Of a DNA stretch of 64,000 nucleotides, positions 8,464-18,637 are shown in pieces. Made by a program: the position numbers and the translations under genes. Below the pieces are notes generated by a model. The model was not told the origin of the DNA, searched no databases, and was given only the letters and a program-made list of their open reading frames with translations. Each line of letters begins with the position of its first letter. Within the stretch, counting starts at the first letter, position 1. The DNA is from Gammaproteobacteria bacterium (GTDB taxonomy: Bacteria; Pseudomonadota; Gammaproteobacteria; Pseudomonadales; Pseudohongiellaceae), in NCBI GenBank assembly GCA_002706685.1, contig PALV01000020.1:1-64000 (forward strand). The letters run 5' to 3'.

Positions 8464-8494
8464 GGCGCATGGCGTCATTCAGGCACAGCAGCCC

Positions 8495-11101
8495 TTAATG
8501 CAGACTGCCGGCCCCCAGCTTGCCAAATGTGAAACCATCGGCGCCGACATCAATGGTGATCAGGTCACCGGGCAGGTATTCACCCTTGATGACTCGTTGT
8601 GCCAGCGGGTTTTCAATCCAGTTCTGGATCGCGCGCTTGAGCGGTCGCGCACCGTAAACAGGGTCGTAGCCCAGTTCGGCAATCCGGTCCAGCACCGCTG
8701 GCGACACCTCGAGACCAAGGTCGTTGTACTGCAATCGCTTGCTCAGCGAGGCGATCTGTATATCGGCGATGCCCCGGATCTGCGACGCCAGCAAAGGGTG
8801 GAAAACCACCGTTTCGTCGATGCGGTTTACAAACTCTGGTCGGAAATGCCGTGTTACCACATTCATGACTTCATGCCGGGCCTGCTCATAGGCGTTCTCG
8901 TCAGATGGATCCAGCAGCATTTCCTGAATGCGATCCGAACCCAGATTGGACGTCATCACGATAACCGTATTCCGAAAGTCAACCGTGCGGCCATGCCCGT
9001 CAGTAAGGCGCCCGTCATCCAGCACCTGCAGGAGGATGTTGAATACGTCAGGGTGCGCCTTCTCCACCTCATCCAGCAACAACACCGAATACGGGCGACG
9101 GCGGACAGCTTCCGTCAGATAACCGCCCTCTTCATATCCAACATATCCCGGCGGCGCGCCGATCAACCTGGCGACTGAGTGTTGCTCCATAAATTCGGAC
9201 ATATCAATTCGGACCATCGCCTCCTCGGTGTCAAACAGGAACTCGGCCAGTGCCTTGCACAACTCGGTTTTACCAACCCCGGTCGGCCCCAGGAACAGAA
9301 ACGAGCCGTTTGGACGATTGGGATCCGACAGACCAGAGCGGGACCGACGCACGGCATTGGCAACTGCAGAAATGGCTTCTTCCTGACCGATCACGCGACG
9401 ATGCAGCGCCTGCTCCATTTCCAGCAGTTTCTGCTTGTCACTTTGCAGCATCTTGGAGACGGGGATCCCGGTCCAGCGCGATACCACATCGGCAATCTCT
9501 TCCTCCGTCACGCGATTGCGCAGCAGCTTCATTTCCATCATTTCTGCCTGGGTCGACATATCCAGCGTTTTCTCCAGGTTGGGGATGATGCCGTACTGCA
9601 ATTCTGACATGCGCGCCAGGTCGCCCGCCCGGCGGGCGATTTCCAGATCAGCCCGGGCCTTTTCCAGATTACTCTTGATTGACTGAGTGCCCTGCACAGA
9701 AGCTTTCTCCGCCTTCCAGATTTCCTCAAGATCGGCGTACTCTTTCTCAACCCGGGTAATATCGTCAGCCAGCTTTTCCAGTCGCTTTCTGGACGCCTCA
9801 TCTTCTTCCTTTTTGAGTGCCTCGCGCTCGATCTTCAACTGGATCAGCCGCCGCTCAAGCTTGTCCATTTCCTCGGGCTTGGAGTCGATCTCCATACGGA
9901 TGAGACTGGCGGCCTCGTCGATAAGGTCGATAGCCTTGTCCGGCAACTGACGATCAGGGATGTAGCGCTGCGACAGCCGGGCGGCGGCGATGATGGCTGC
10001 GTCGGCAATCTGCACGCCATGGTGCACTTCGTAGCGCTCCTTGAGCCCGCGCAGAATGGCAATGGTGTCTTCCTCGGAAGGCTCCTCTACCAGTACCTTC
10101 TGGAAGCGTCGCTCCAGCGCTGCGTCTTTTTCAATGTACTGTCGATACTCATCGAGTGTTGTTGCGCCGACGCAATGCAATTCCCCGCGTGCCAGCGCCG
10201 GTTTCAGCATATTGCCTGCGTCCATGGCGCCATCGGCTTTGCCGGCGCCGACCATGGTGTGAATTTCATCAATAAACAGGATGACAGAGCCTTCCTGCTT
10301 GGAGAGCTCATTCAACACTGCTTTCAGGCGTTCTTCGAACTCGCCGCGGAACTTGGCACCGGCAATCAGGGCGCCCATGTCCAGCGCCAGAATGCGCTTG
10401 TCTTTGAGACCTTCCGGCACTTCTCCGTTAACGATTCGCTGCGCAAGACCTTCGACGATTGCGGTCTTGCCAACCCCGGGTTCACCGATCAGCACCGGGT
10501 TGTTCTTGGTCCGTCGTTGCAGCACCTGGATGGTTCGGCGAATTTCACTGTCACGGCCAATCACCGGGTCCAGATTGCCCTGCTCGGCACGCTCGGTGAC
10601 ATCGATACAATATTTTTGCAGCGCCTGAAATGCGTCTTCAGCACCAGCGTCAGTCACTTTATCGCCGCCACGCAGATTGCGGATTGCGTTTTCGAGTGCT
10701 TTTTCACTGACACCAAAGCTGTTCAGCAGTTTGCCCATCTCGCCCTTGTCGGACATTGCAGCCAGCAGGACGGTTTCACTGGAAATATATTTGTCACCAC
10801 CTTTTTGCGAGATCTTGTCGGCCTGATTCAACAGGCGTCCGAGCTCGTTGGACATGGCAACGTCACCGCCGGTGCCTTCCACTGTCGGCAGGCGTTTGAC
10901 GATGGCCTGCAAACCATCGCGCAACTCCTGGATATTAAAACCGGTCTGTGACAGCAGCGGGCGCACTGAACCACCGCGCTGATCAAGCAGCGCCAGCACC
11001 AGGTGGACGGGTTCAATAAAGTTGTTGTCATTGCCCAGGGCCATGGACTGCGCATCCGCCAGGGCAGCCTGCAATTTGCTGGTTAATTGATCCATTCTCA
11101 T
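8495..11101 (-). CDS. clpB: ClpB disaggregase (Hsp100)
   Basis: ATP-driven hexameric chaperone that extracts proteins from aggregates together with DnaK. The order is: double Clp N-domain (about 1-150), AAA-1 with Walker A GEPGVGKT and Walker B ILFIDEIH, the coiled-coil M domain (about 400-530), and AAA-2 with GPTGVGKT and [11 protein letters not shown] start it at ATG 11101 ([11 protein letters not shown]), preceded by AGAGGTGA and giving 868 residues; the upstream in-frame ATG at 11143 adds 14 residues not seen in the family. It follows pgeF as in Pseudomonas, with a heat-shock-type promoter candidate in the gap. Confidence 0.97.
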   Translation of the reverse strand: MRMDQLTSKLQAALADAQSMALGNDNNFIEPVHLVLALLDQRGGSVRPLLSQTGFNIQELRDGLQAIVKRLPTVEGTGGDVAMSNELGRLLNQADKISQKGGDKYISSETVLLAAMSDKGEMGKLLNSFGVSEKALENAIRNLRGGDKVTDAGAEDAFQALQKYCIDVTERAEQGNLDPVIGRDSEIRRTIQVLQRRTKNNPVLIGEPGVGKTAIVEGLAQRIVNGEVPEGLKDKRILALDMGALIAGAKFRGEFEERLKAVLNELSKQEGSVILFIDEIHTMVGAGKADGAMDAGNMLKPALARGELHCVGATTLDEYRQYIEKDAALERRFQKVLVEEPSEEDTIAILRGLKERYEVHHGVQIADAAIIAAARLSQRYIPDRQLPDKAIDLIDEAASLIRMEIDSKPEEMDKLERRLIQLKIEREALKKEEDEASRKRLEKLADDITRVEKEYADLEEIWKAEKASVQGTQSIKSNLEKARADLEIARRAGDLARMSELQYGIIPNLEKTLDMSTQAEMMEMKLLRNRVTEEEIADVVSRWTGIPVSKMLQSDKQKLLEMEQALHRRVIGQEEAISAVANAVRRSRSGLSDPNRPNGSFLFLGPTGVGKTELCKALAEFLFDTEEAMVRIDMSEFMEQHSVARLIGAPPGYVGYEEGGYLTEAVRRRPYSVLLLDEVEKAHPDVFNILLQVLDDGRLTDGHGRTVDFRNTVIVMTSNLGSDRIQEMLLDPSDENAYEQARHEVMNVVTRHFRPEFVNRIDETVVFHPLLASQIRGIADIQIASLSKRLQYNDLGLEVSPAVLDRIAELGYDPVYGARPLKRAIQNWIENPLAQRVIKGEYLPGDLITIDVGADGFTFGKLGAGSLH

Positions 11102-11171
11102 AGCATCACCTCTATTGGCATGCGGGAGCGAGAGGCTGGGCACGCCGGATTACAAACTTGGTTGCCATTAA

Positions 11172-11200
11172 AGATTGCGGTGACAAGGGGGAATTTCAAG
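11172..11200 (-). promoter_or_regulatory. Candidate sigma-32 heat-shock promoter of clpB
   Basis: Minus strand CTTGAAA (11194-11200) followed after 13 bases by CCGCAATCT (11172-11180), resembling the RpoH pattern CTTGAA / CCCCATnT. The intervening CCCCCTTGT resembles the spacer of E. coli clpB as I remember it. The -10 is imperfect, so this is a candidate only. Confidence 0.42.
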
Positions 11201-11221
11201 TAGGCCGCTCGCCTAGAGGAG

Positions 11222-12043
11222 TCAAGTAGCGGATTGTTTGATATAAATCACACTTGCCATGCGTCCGGTGACACCATCGCGACGGTAGGAAAAAAAGTGG
11301 CCATCGTCACAGACGGTACACAAACCGCCACCATGGACGGCTGTGACGCCAACTGCGCCCAACCTGATTCTGGCAACCTGGTATATGTCCATCATCCACT
11401 TGTCAGCCTGCTGCGGACTGCGCGTAAAGCTGCCCGCAATCTCTGAACGCTGGGTCGCGCTTTCGGCCCGGGCCAGGAAGGCCTGTCGAACTTCGTCGCC
11501 AACCTCAAAGTGGCAGGCAGCGATGGCCGGCCCCAACCAGGCCAGCAAGTTGCCTGGATTCACCGGCAGGCTGGCGACCGTCTTTTCAAGTATCCCATCC
11601 AGCAGTCCGCGCCAGCCCGCGTGAGCCACTGCGGCCACCGAACCCTGCTGGTCCGCAAAGAACACCGGCAGACAATCCGCAGTCATGACCAGTGCTGCCG
11701 TACCGGGGGCCGACACCCACGCCGCGTCAGCCTCAGGGATCTCATCAACGACACCTGCTGCGTCAATCACACGCGTGCCATGTACCTGATTCATCCAGCC
11801 CAGTCGCAACCCCGCCGGCAGTTGCTTGGCCAGGAGCTCCCGGTTTGCCGAAACGTGTGTGGGGTCATCATCAACATGGGTACCAAGATTAAGCCCGCAA
11901 TACGGCCCGACACTGACGCCGCCCTGTCGCGAAGTTACCAGCGCACAGACTGAGTCGGGCGCTGGCCACTGCGGCACCAGCCAGCAAACCCGGCCATCCT
12001 CACTGTGTTGCCAGAGCTCCCGGTCATCATCTGCCACGCGCAT
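11222..12043 (-). CDS. pgeF: Purine nucleoside phosphorylase/laccase-fold protein PgeF (YfiH)
   Basis: Multicopper-oxidoreductase-like family (DUF152). E. coli PgeF (YfiH) is reported to remove wrongly incorporated L-Ser from peptidoglycan precursors, and relatives act on purine nucleosides. Family marks are MTADCLPVFF and VAHAGWRGL with their metal-site Cys and His residues, then LGPAIAACHFEVGDEV. It has 273 residues, slightly longer than E. coli (243), the extra lying at the N-terminus. Its start overlaps the end of rluD by 17 bases, indicating translational coupling. Confidence 0.9.
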   Translation of the reverse strand: MRVADDDRELWQHSEDGRVCWLVPQWPAPDSVCALVTSRQGGVSVGPYCGLNLGTHVDDDPTHVSANRELLAKQLPAGLRLGWMNQVHGTRVIDAAGVVDEIPEADAAWVSAPGTAALVMTADCLPVFFADQQGSVAAVAHAGWRGLLDGILEKTVASLPVNPGNLLAWLGPAIAACHFEVGDEVRQAFLARAESATQRSEIAGSFTRSPQQADKWMMDIYQVARIRLGAVGVTAVHGGGLCTVCDDGHFFSYRRDGVTGRMASVIYIKQSAT

Positions 12044-12989
12044 CTTCCTGCAAGGTGTTGATCAATATCTGCATGTCCTCGGGCAATGGCACCTCCCAGC
12101 TGACTTCTTCACCGTTGGCGGGATGCACGAATCCAAGTCTGGCAGCATGCAGGGCCTGCCTGTGGAATCCGCGCAGCTGCTCGGCCAGGGCCGGTGTCGC
12201 GCCGGATGGTATATGCAAACGACCACCATATAGAGGGTCGCCAATCAGCGGATAACGGATATGCGCCATGTGTACCCGGATCTGGTGGGTACGGCCGGTT
12301 TCCAGCTGCAGCTGCACATGGGTATGTGCCTTGAATCTTGAAATCACGCGATAGTGTGTGACGGCCTCTTTGCCACTTTCGGTTACTGCGCGTTTTTTAC
12401 GGTGCACCGGATGACGTCCCAGCGGCTCGTCAACGCAGCCGCCGGCTGTCAACACACCGCAGACAACTGCCTGATACAGACGCGTCACCTCACGGCGCTG
12501 CAACTGCCGGACCAGCCGGTGATGTGCTGGCAGGGTCTTGGCGACCACCATCAGCCCGGTTGTATCCTTGTCCAGTCGATGCACAATCCCGGCTCTCGGA
12601 ATATTGTGCAGTTCCGGGCAGTGGTGAAGCAGACCATTCATCAGGGTGCCGGAGCGATTGCCGGCAGCAGGGTGAACCACGGTGCCTGCGGCCTTGTTGA
12701 TGACCAGAACTGACTCATCTTCATACACGATATTGAGCTCGATCGGCTCAGCCTGCCATTCGCTGGCCTCCTCTGCCACCGGCTCAGCGCATAGCTCCAG
12801 CACATCGCCAGTCAGCAGACGATCTTTGGATCGACGCTCCTGTCCGTTGACGCGCAGCGCGCCGTCCTTGATCCACTGCTGCAGTCGACCCCGCGAATAG
12901 TCATTGAACAAATTCGCAGCAATCTGGTCCAAGCGGGAGCCATCAAGCTCTTCGGGGACGGTGGCGCTAAGATTAATTGTATCGGTCAT
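12027..12989 (-). CDS. rluD: 23S rRNA pseudouridine synthase RluD
   Basis: Makes pseudouridines 1911, 1915 and 1917 in helix 69 of 23S rRNA, needed for ribosome assembly. An S4-like RNA-binding domain occupies residues 15-75 (SRLDQIAANLF, then RLQQWIKDGALRVNG), and the catalytic domain carries HRLDKDTTGLMVVAK with the nucleophilic Asp. At 320 residues it is normal in length. The rluD-pgeF-clpB order, with bamD divergent, supports RluD over RluC. Confidence 0.93.
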   Translation of the reverse strand: MTDTINLSATVPEELDGSRLDQIAANLFNDYSRGRLQQWIKDGALRVNGQERRSKDRLLTGDVLELCAEPVAEEASEWQAEPIELNIVYEDESVLVINKAAGTVVHPAAGNRSGTLMNGLLHHCPELHNIPRAGIVHRLDKDTTGLMVVAKTLPAHHRLVRQLQRREVTRLYQAVVCGVLTAGGCVDEPLGRHPVHRKKRAVTESGKEAVTHYRVISRFKAHTHVQLQLETGRTHQIRVHMAHIRYPLIGDPLYGGRLHIPSGATPALAEQLRGFHRQALHAARLGFVHPANGEEVSWEVPLPEDMQILINTLQEDARGR

Positions 12990-13100
12990 GGTAAAACTGA
13001 GGCCTCTGCGCCCTTGGGTTCTGTGGCACTGATGTGGTTAAATAGTCGACTGCAACCAGACATTATAGTCTGTTTTGAATGTTTTTGAGGTGTCTACCGC

Positions 13101-14138
13101 GTGCGAGTCCTGCTGCTATTTACGTTACTTCTGAGTCTGGCGTCCTGTTCCCTGTTCAACAGCGAGGAACGTGACGAGTTTGCCAATCTGTCGACAGAAG
13201 AGCAATTCTATCGCACCGCCAACAGGCAGCTGAACTCTTCCAACTTCAGCGCTGCCGTGCGCACCTACCAGGCGCTGGAGTCGCGATTCCCATTCGGCCA
13301 GTTTGCCTCACAGGCCCAATTGGAGCTGGTATACGCGCATTACCGAAGTGGTAATCTGGAAGGCGCCAGGGCCGCCGCGGATCGATTTATACGCCTGCAC
13401 CCGGACCACCCAAGCATAGACTACGCTTATTATCTGAAAGGCGTCGCCAGCTTTTCTGAGAACACCGGCTTCATGAGCCGCTTCCTGCCAACGGATCAGT
13501 CCAAGCGGGATATCAGCCGTGCTCGCGATGCTTTTAACGAATTTTCCATTCTGCTGTCGCTATACCCGGACAGTGACTACGCGGCTGATGCCCGGGCTCG
13601 GATGATCTATCTGCGCAACAACCTGGCTATTCATGAAATCCACGTTGCCAATTATTACCTTGAGCGCCGCGCCTACATTGCAGCGCTTAATCGCGCCAGG
13701 TATGTGGTTGAGAACTTTCAGGGCTCCCCGGCGGTAGCCGATGCCGTATCCATTATGGTCGAGTGCTACCTGCGTCTTGGTCTGAACGACCTTGCCGATA
13801 CCTCACTCGCACTGCTGCGAACCAACTTCCCGGATCATGCATCGCTGGACAGCGATGGTGACTTTATAGTCCGCAATCATGTCACAGACCCTTCACTGCT
13901 ATACATGGTCAGTTTTGGCCTGCTCGGCAGCAACGTCGATGACACACCGCTGGCCCCCACTCAGCGCCCCCAGCGCTCCATTGAGCCAGACACGACGGGA
14001 CTGGAGTCTGGTCGGTCGCTGCTGAATATTCTGACGTTTGGACGCTTTGGACGCGGCGCCGACGAGCGAGTACTGCCAACCGAACCACCACCCGGCACTC
14101 CTTCCGAACCCGTGCCTGGAACTCCCGGTCAGCCTTGA
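13101..14138 (+). CDS. bamD: BamD outer-membrane assembly lipoprotein
   Basis: Essential lipoprotein of the BAM complex that inserts beta-barrel proteins in the outer membrane. The start is GTG with GAGG ten bases upstream. A lipobox ending LASC gives Cys18 as the lipidated residue. Five TPR-like helical pairs span about residues 30-245. The tail from about 260 to 345 is rich in Pro, Thr and Gly and is longer than in E. coli (245 aa), as in Pseudomonas (about 340). A TATAGT at 13064-13069 may be its -10, without a clear -35. It is divergent from rluD and converges with gmhA, overlapping it by ten bases. Confidence 0.94.
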   Translation: MRVLLLFTLLLSLASCSLFNSEERDEFANLSTEEQFYRTANRQLNSSNFSAAVRTYQALESRFPFGQFASQAQLELVYAHYRSGNLEGARAAADRFIRLHPDHPSIDYAYYLKGVASFSENTGFMSRFLPTDQSKRDISRARDAFNEFSILLSLYPDSDYAADARARMIYLRNNLAIHEIHVANYYLERRAYIAALNRARYVVENFQGSPAVADAVSIMVECYLRLGLNDLADTSLALLRTNFPDHASLDSDGDFIVRNHVTDPSLLYMVSFGLLGSNVDDTPLAPTQRPQRSIEPDTTGLESGRSLLNILTFGRFGRGADERVLPTEPPPGTPSEPVPGTPGQP

Positions 14139-14728
14139 GCTGACGGGTAGTTTTCCGGAAAGAAACGGCGCTCAATCAGTTCTATCAGGATGTGGATAAT
14201 CTTGATGTGAACTTCCTGCACCCGGTCCGCATAGCGACTGGCACCGGTGCTGATATCAACCGTGGCCAGTGTGCCCAGCACTGAACCGGGCTTGCCGGTA
14301 AGACTGACCACGGCTATACCCGACTCTCTTGCGTACTCCGCCGCACGGATGACATTTTTGCTGGTGCCACTGGTGCTGATCGCAAGCAGGCAGTCGCCGG
14401 CCCGGGCGCGTCCCTGCAGATATCGGGAAAAAATATGTTCATACCCAAAGTCGTTGGCCACACAGCTGATATGCCCGGGGTCGCTGATCGCCGTAGCTGA
14501 CAGCGCCGCCCGATTATCACGGTAGCGGCCGGTGAGCTCTTCAGCGAAATGCATGGCGTCACTCATTGACCCGCCGTTACCGCAGCTGTAGATCGCCTTG
14601 TCCTGCGACAGTGCAGCTATCAGCACTTCGGCGGCATCCGCAATTGCCTGAATATTGTTTTCATCTGAAAGAAAGTTTCCCAGATAAGCTTGAGAGTCAG
14701 TCAGGGTGTCACGGATTATCGTGTGCAT
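14129..14728 (-). CDS. gmhA: Sedoheptulose-7-phosphate isomerase GmhA
   Basis: SIS-domain isomerase that starts ADP-heptose synthesis for the lipopolysaccharide inner core. The 199-residue protein shows CGNGGS (about residues 49-54), the family segment [21 protein letters not shown] and STSGTSKN, and the C-terminal helix with [15 protein letters not shown]. These match GmhA better than its paralogue DiaA, although the DiaA alternative cannot be fully excluded. It lies downstream of nadE on the same strand. Confidence 0.85.
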   Translation of the reverse strand: MHTIIRDTLTDSQAYLGNFLSDENNIQAIADAAEVLIAALSQDKAIYSCGNGGSMSDAMHFAEELTGRYRDNRAALSATAISDPGHISCVANDFGYEHIFSRYLQGRARAGDCLLAISTSGTSKNVIRAAEYARESGIAVVSLTGKPGSVLGTLATVDISTGASRYADRVQEVHIKIIHILIELIERRFFPENYPSAQG

Positions 14729-14791
14729 ATGCAGTGTCTACCTGTCATACCTGGTGAGTGGTCTGTAGCCGCTGGCCAGCGCGAATAGGCA

Positions 14792-16447
14792 TCAATCGCC
14801 AATTTTCCAGCCGTGTGTCAGTGGATAGCGCCTGTCCCGCCCAAACGCACGCTCCGTCAATCGTACGCCAATTGGGGCCTGACGGCGCTTGTACTCATTG
14901 ATATCAATAAGGCGGAGCACACGATAGACCTCATCACGATCCTGTCCACTGCGAATGATGGCCTCCGCACTCATGTCCTGTTCCACATACATGGCCATGA
15001 TCGCATCCAGGCGATCGTAAGGTGGCAGGTTATCATCGTCGCGCTGATCCGGGGCAAGCTCAGCCGACGGAGGACGATCGATGACCCCCTGGGGAATGAT
15101 GTCAGTCTCTCCTGCTTCTGCAGCCACCTCGTTACGATAGCGGGCCAGTCTATATACCAGCGTCTTGCTGGCATCCTTCAGCACACTGAAGGCGCCCACC
15201 ATGTCTCCGTAGAGCGTGCAGTAACCGACCGCCAGCTCACTCTTGTTGCCGGTAGTCACCACCAGCGCACCCTTTTTGTTGGAAATCGCCATCAGCAAGG
15301 TTCCGCGGCAACGCGCCTGAATATTCTGTTCCGTCAGGTCGGGAGGCAAGCCTGCGAACTCTGCTGCCAGGGCGGATTCAAACGCACGGTAAATGTCATT
15401 GATGGCAATGATCTGATAGTCCACACCCAACCGTGTGGCCTGCTTCTCGGCGAGCTGCAGGCTCAGTGGCGAAGTATAATCGTAAGGCATCATCACGGCG
15501 CTGACATTCTCTGCCCCTAGCGCGTCAACCGCGACAGCCAGCGTGAGTGCTGAATCGATACCGCCGGAGAGTCCAAGCAAAACTTTTTTAAAGCCATTCT
15601 TGAGCAGGTAATCACGCAGCCCCAGCGCCATCGCCTGATAGCATCGACTTTCTATACCTGGCAGTGCAGTTGTTGCCGTCAGGGGATCGGCGAACGTGAC
15701 CGCGTCGGCCTCAACATTAAGGGCCACTGGGATCAGCGCTTCAGCAAATGCCGGGCCACAAACCTGAACCCCGCCGGACGCGTCAGCAATCATGGAGTTG
15801 CCGTCGAATACCAGCTCATCCTGCCCACCGACCTGATTGACATATACGATCGGCATCGCCGCGCTGGCAGCACGATCTGCCAGCAAGGCCAGCCGGCGTT
15901 CCATCTTGTCCAAATGAAATGGCGAGGCATTGATATTGATCATCAGAGCCGCACCCGCCTGCGCAGCCTGCCGGGTAGGTCCGGCCTCCCAGATATCCTC
16001 ACAAATGGTGAATGCCGTTTTCACTCCCTCTATGTCTACCAGACAGGGGGCGTCTCCGGCGCTGAAGTAGCGCCGCTCATCAAACACCTGATAATTTGGC
16101 AGGCACTGCTTTCGATAGATGGCCTGGATACCACCATCGTGAATGACAGCAAGCGCATTAAATAACCGCCCCTGCTCGTAAAGCGGAAAACCGATCACCA
16201 GCCAGGCCGGCAGGGCTGCCTCACATATTTTCGCCAGGGCATCATCAACACGTGTCGCCAGCGCGGGCCTCAACAGCAGGTCCTCCGGCGGATATGCGGT
16301 CAGCGCCAGCTCCGGGTAAACCACAACATCGGCCTGGTGCTCGGCAATCGCCTGTTTTGCCGTATCCAGAATGCGATCAGCGTTGCCGGCGATATCGCCT
16401 GCCAATAAATTCAACTGGGCCATTACCAGCCTGAGCTGTCTTGCCAT
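14792..16447 (-). CDS. nadE: Glutamine-dependent NAD+ synthetase
   Basis: Amidates nicotinic acid adenine dinucleotide to NAD using glutamine. The N-terminal nitrilase-type glutaminase domain (about 1-265) contains the Glu of YPELALTAYPPEDLL, the Lys of YRKQCLPNY and the Cys of FTICEDIW. The C-terminal synthetase domain has the P-loop LGLSGGIDSALTLAVA and TTGNKSELAVGYCTLYGD. The 551 residues match the two-domain bacterial enzyme. It sits between thiO (21 bases upstream) and gmhA (63 bases downstream) in one orientation. Confidence 0.96.
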   Translation of the reverse strand: MARQLRLVMAQLNLLAGDIAGNADRILDTAKQAIAEHQADVVVYPELALTAYPPEDLLLRPALATRVDDALAKICEAALPAWLVIGFPLYEQGRLFNALAVIHDGGIQAIYRKQCLPNYQVFDERRYFSAGDAPCLVDIEGVKTAFTICEDIWEAGPTRQAAQAGAALMININASPFHLDKMERRLALLADRAASAAMPIVYVNQVGGQDELVFDGNSMIADASGGVQVCGPAFAEALIPVALNVEADAVTFADPLTATTALPGIESRCYQAMALGLRDYLLKNGFKKVLLGLSGGIDSALTLAVAVDALGAENVSAVMMPYDYTSPLSLQLAEKQATRLGVDYQIIAINDIYRAFESALAAEFAGLPPDLTEQNIQARCRGTLLMAISNKKGALVVTTGNKSELAVGYCTLYGDMVGAFSVLKDASKTLVYRLARYRNEVAAEAGETDIIPQGVIDRPPSAELAPDQRDDDNLPPYDRLDAIMAMYVEQDMSAEAIIRSGQDRDEVYRVLRLIDINEYKRRQAPIGVRLTERAFGRDRRYPLTHGWKIGD

Positions 16448-16468
16448 ATCGTGCCTGTCTCCGGGGTA

Positions 16469-17653
16469 CTAACGGGGCTGTGTTCGAGGTTGCGCGCTAT
16501 TGTCAGCGATAATCGAATGCGAGGCAAAACTTGTGTTAGCCAGGCGCTGCGCCGGGTCGTAAGGACGCGGGTCAATTTTCGTCTGTCTGCCTGTCACCAG
16601 GTCTGCCAGCAACGCTGCCGAGGCCGGCGCCAGCACCAGCCCATTACGGTAGTGGCCGGCATTGATCGAGAGATTCCTGAAGCCGGGCAATGCACCAATA
16701 AACGGAACGCCTCGCGGTGCTCCCGGCCTTAAGCCAGCCCAGTGCTGTACGATCGGAACACCGGCAAGCTCAGGCAGCATTCGCTCTGCGGAGTTTTTTA
16801 AACTCTCGTATGCCTGCTGGGTGGTTGTCTTGTCAAAGCCTGCTGCCTCCAGCGTGCTGCCAATGAGTATATGATTGTCGCGCCGGGGAATCAGATAGCG
16901 TCCCTGACTCAGAACGATTCCCTTCAGCAGCTGCCGATCTGCCCTGTACAGCATCATCTGACCCTTGACCGGTTCGATGGGAACGTTGAGGCCCGCAGCC
17001 TTGAGCAGTGAGCCCGCCCAGGCACCTGCTGTGATTACAACGTGGCTTGCCGTGAGAGACTTCTTCTGTCCGCCCACGTTGGCGCTTACACTTTGAACTG
17101 TGCCGCCGGTGTGGTTCAGGCCAAGCACTTCGCAGTTCTCCGTTATGGTTGCCGAGGCATGCTGCCGAAGCCATTGATGCAAGGCTTTTAACAGTCGGGG
17201 ATTGCGAATGTTGGCCACCTTTGGCATTGCCAGCGCCTGTGTGAACCCCTCGGCAAGTGCGGGCTCGTGCCGATAAACGTGATCTGCCTGCCACAGGCTC
17301 ATCTGCCGCCCAAATCGACTGGCCCAATCAAGTGCCTCAACGTGGTCCTCGGCGTCCAGCATCAGCAGTCCACACTCATTGAGTTCCGGATCAATACCGG
17401 TTTCTGCGTACAGACTGCCAGCAAGTGACGGGTAGGCGTCCTGGGCCTGATTGGCCAGAGCCGATACCGCATCCTCGTAACGCCATGGATAAAGTGGTGA
17501 AACGATACCACCACCAGCCCAGGATGCCTCTGCACCTATCCGGCCGCGCTCCACCAGATGCACGGTCGCACCTGCCAGTACCAGCTCACGCGCAACCAGC
17601 AATCCGGATATGCCGCCTCCGCAAATCAGAAAATCAGACACAGCACCACCCAT
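16469..17653 (-). CDS. thiO: Glycine oxidase ThiO (FAD-dependent)
   Basis: FAD enzyme oxidising glycine to iminoglycine for the thiazole part of thiamine. Residues 6-38 carry the dinucleotide-binding motif ICGGGISGLLVAREL. EASWAGGGIVSPLYPW and the C-terminal INAGHYRNGLVLAP are typical of ThiO. It has 394 residues with a somewhat long polar tail. The start could be the ATG at 17653 or the in-frame GTG four codons later. In Pseudomonas thiO is next to the fimT/pilV cluster, and the same neighbourhood is seen here. No other thiamine genes are nearby. Confidence 0.88.
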   Translation of the reverse strand: MGGAVSDFLICGGGISGLLVARELVLAGATVHLVERGRIGAEASWAGGGIVSPLYPWRYEDAVSALANQAQDAYPSLAGSLYAETGIDPELNECGLLMLDAEDHVEALDWASRFGRQMSLWQADHVYRHEPALAEGFTQALAMPKVANIRNPRLLKALHQWLRQHASATITENCEVLGLNHTGGTVQSVSANVGGQKKSLTASHVVITAGAWAGSLLKAAGLNVPIEPVKGQMMLYRADRQLLKGIVLSQGRYLIPRRDNHILIGSTLEAAGFDKTTTQQAYESLKNSAERMLPELAGVPIVQHWAGLRPGAPRGVPFIGALPGFRNLSINAGHYRNGLVLAPASAALLADLVTGRQTKIDPRPYDPAQRLANTSFASHSIIADNSAQPRTQPR

Positions 17654-17717
17654 CGATCTGCGGAAGAGCTGCTATAGTTTTAGTTGACCACATACTAGTC
17701 ATGCCGGGAGTTCATGG

Positions 17718-18290
17718 ATGAGGACCCACTGCAGCCGGGTGTACCGGCGTCACGCGATTGAGTTTCGACAATCAGGCGTAAACCTGCTGGAGATCATGAT
17801 CTGCACCGTGATTATAACAATAATGCTGCAGTTTTCCCTTCCAGCCTCACAATGGCTTCTGAGAGATGAGAGCGAGAGAGTGATTTCGCAGGCTGCCGAG
17901 ATGATACAGCTGGCACGCAGCCATGCCATCCGTTCCGACCTGGCTGTCACGCTGTGCCCTGCACGGTTTGAAGGTTGCGGAGCTGACTGGAACCTGGGGA
18001 TCGTACTGGTTTCCGACGGTGAGCAGGTGCACAGACAGGACTGGACGGCAGTTCACGGCACGGTTCACTGGCGCAGCTTCGGTGCGTCGAATCGTCTGGA
18101 GTTTGATACAACAGGTGCGCTGCTTCATCAGAATGGCAGTTTGATGTGGTGTCCGCTCCAACCTGATGCCGGCTCTCCTCACCAGCTGGTAATAAACGGC
18201 GCAGGTCGCATTCGACTGGCAGAAGACTCAGACGGCGACGGCTGGCGCGAGGATGGTGCTGGCAATCCACTCGATTGCGACGATGTCTGA
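17718..18290 (+). CDS. FimT/FimU-type minor type IV pseudopilin (GspH family)
   Basis: Minor pilin expected at the type IV pilus tip or initiation complex. A leader of about 20 basic residues ends in SG before VNLLEIMICTVIITIML, a prepilin peptidase site with Glu at mature position 5. After the helix there are a GspH-like globular domain and four cysteines (CPARFEGC, MWCPL, LDCDD) that could form disulfides. GGGAG lies seven bases before the ATG. It is on the opposite strand to the other minor pilins and converges with the PilX-like gene, unlike the co-directional Pseudomonas cluster. FimT and FimU are not distinguishable here. Confidence 0.8.
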   Translation: MRTHCSRVYRRHAIEFRQSGVNLLEIMICTVIITIMLQFSLPASQWLLRDESERVISQAAEMIQLARSHAIRSDLAVTLCPARFEGCGADWNLGIVLVSDGEQVHRQDWTAVHGTVHWRSFGASNRLEFDTTGALLHQNGSLMWCPLQPDAGSPHQLVINGAGRIRLAEDSDGDGWREDGAGNPLDCDDV

Positions 18291-18310
18291 CCGAAGTCTT
18301 GTTGATTCCG

Positions 18311-18637
18311 CTACGGCTTGCTAGCGCCAGCGGCTTTACATTTCACCAGGACTTCAGACAGCAAGGCCTCACGATTAGCCACAAAGCTGTCGGCCTCCCA
18401 CGGGGTCTCACCGGCTATGTTCTCGCCTCTTTCGCCATGATCTTGAGAAGCCAGTTCGACCACACAGAACCCTTTGGCATGTAACAGGTTGAACACTTTA
18501 CGGTGGGTCAGGACTGCCGATGCCAGAGTTGCCTGAACCATCAAAGCAAGGGCTAGACTCAGGATCAGACACAGCGGCAACACCGCGCCCAGCTGCCTGC
18601 GGGAGTGGAATTGCCGATGCCAGTTTTTCGGGCTCAC
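18311..18637 (-). CDS. Short PilX-like minor pilin
   Basis: A 108-residue protein with an N-terminal helix resembling minor pilins: RRQLGAVLPLCLILSLALAL, with the cleavage Gly but without the usual Glu five residues later, as is known for PilX-type proteins. The rest is short and has two cysteines. P. aeruginosa PilX is nearly twice as long, so this is a reduced or divergent member. The start is GTG, overlapping the PilW-like stop by four bases (GTGA). It is last in a pilV-pilW-pilX-like operon with no pilY1 or pilE after it. Confidence 0.6.
   Translation of the reverse strand: MSPKNWHRQFHSRRQLGAVLPLCLILSLALALMVQATLASAVLTHRKVFNLLHAKGFCVVELASQDHGERGENIAGETPWEADSFVANREALLSEVLVKCKAAGASKP

Noticed and set aside
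8272..8478. Small minus-strand open frame in the ilvB leader
   Set aside because: It starts upstream of the predicted promoter, has a shadow-like composition and is not rich in Ile, Leu or Val, so it is not a leader peptide.
10019..10951. A 310-codon plus-strand open frame
   Set aside because: Antisense to clpB AAA-1, with no ribosome binding site and no recognisable domain.
14129..14728. DiaA (DnaA-associating protein) assignment
   Set aside because: The segments [11 protein letters not shown] and [10 protein letters not shown] match GmhA more closely; kept only as an alternative.
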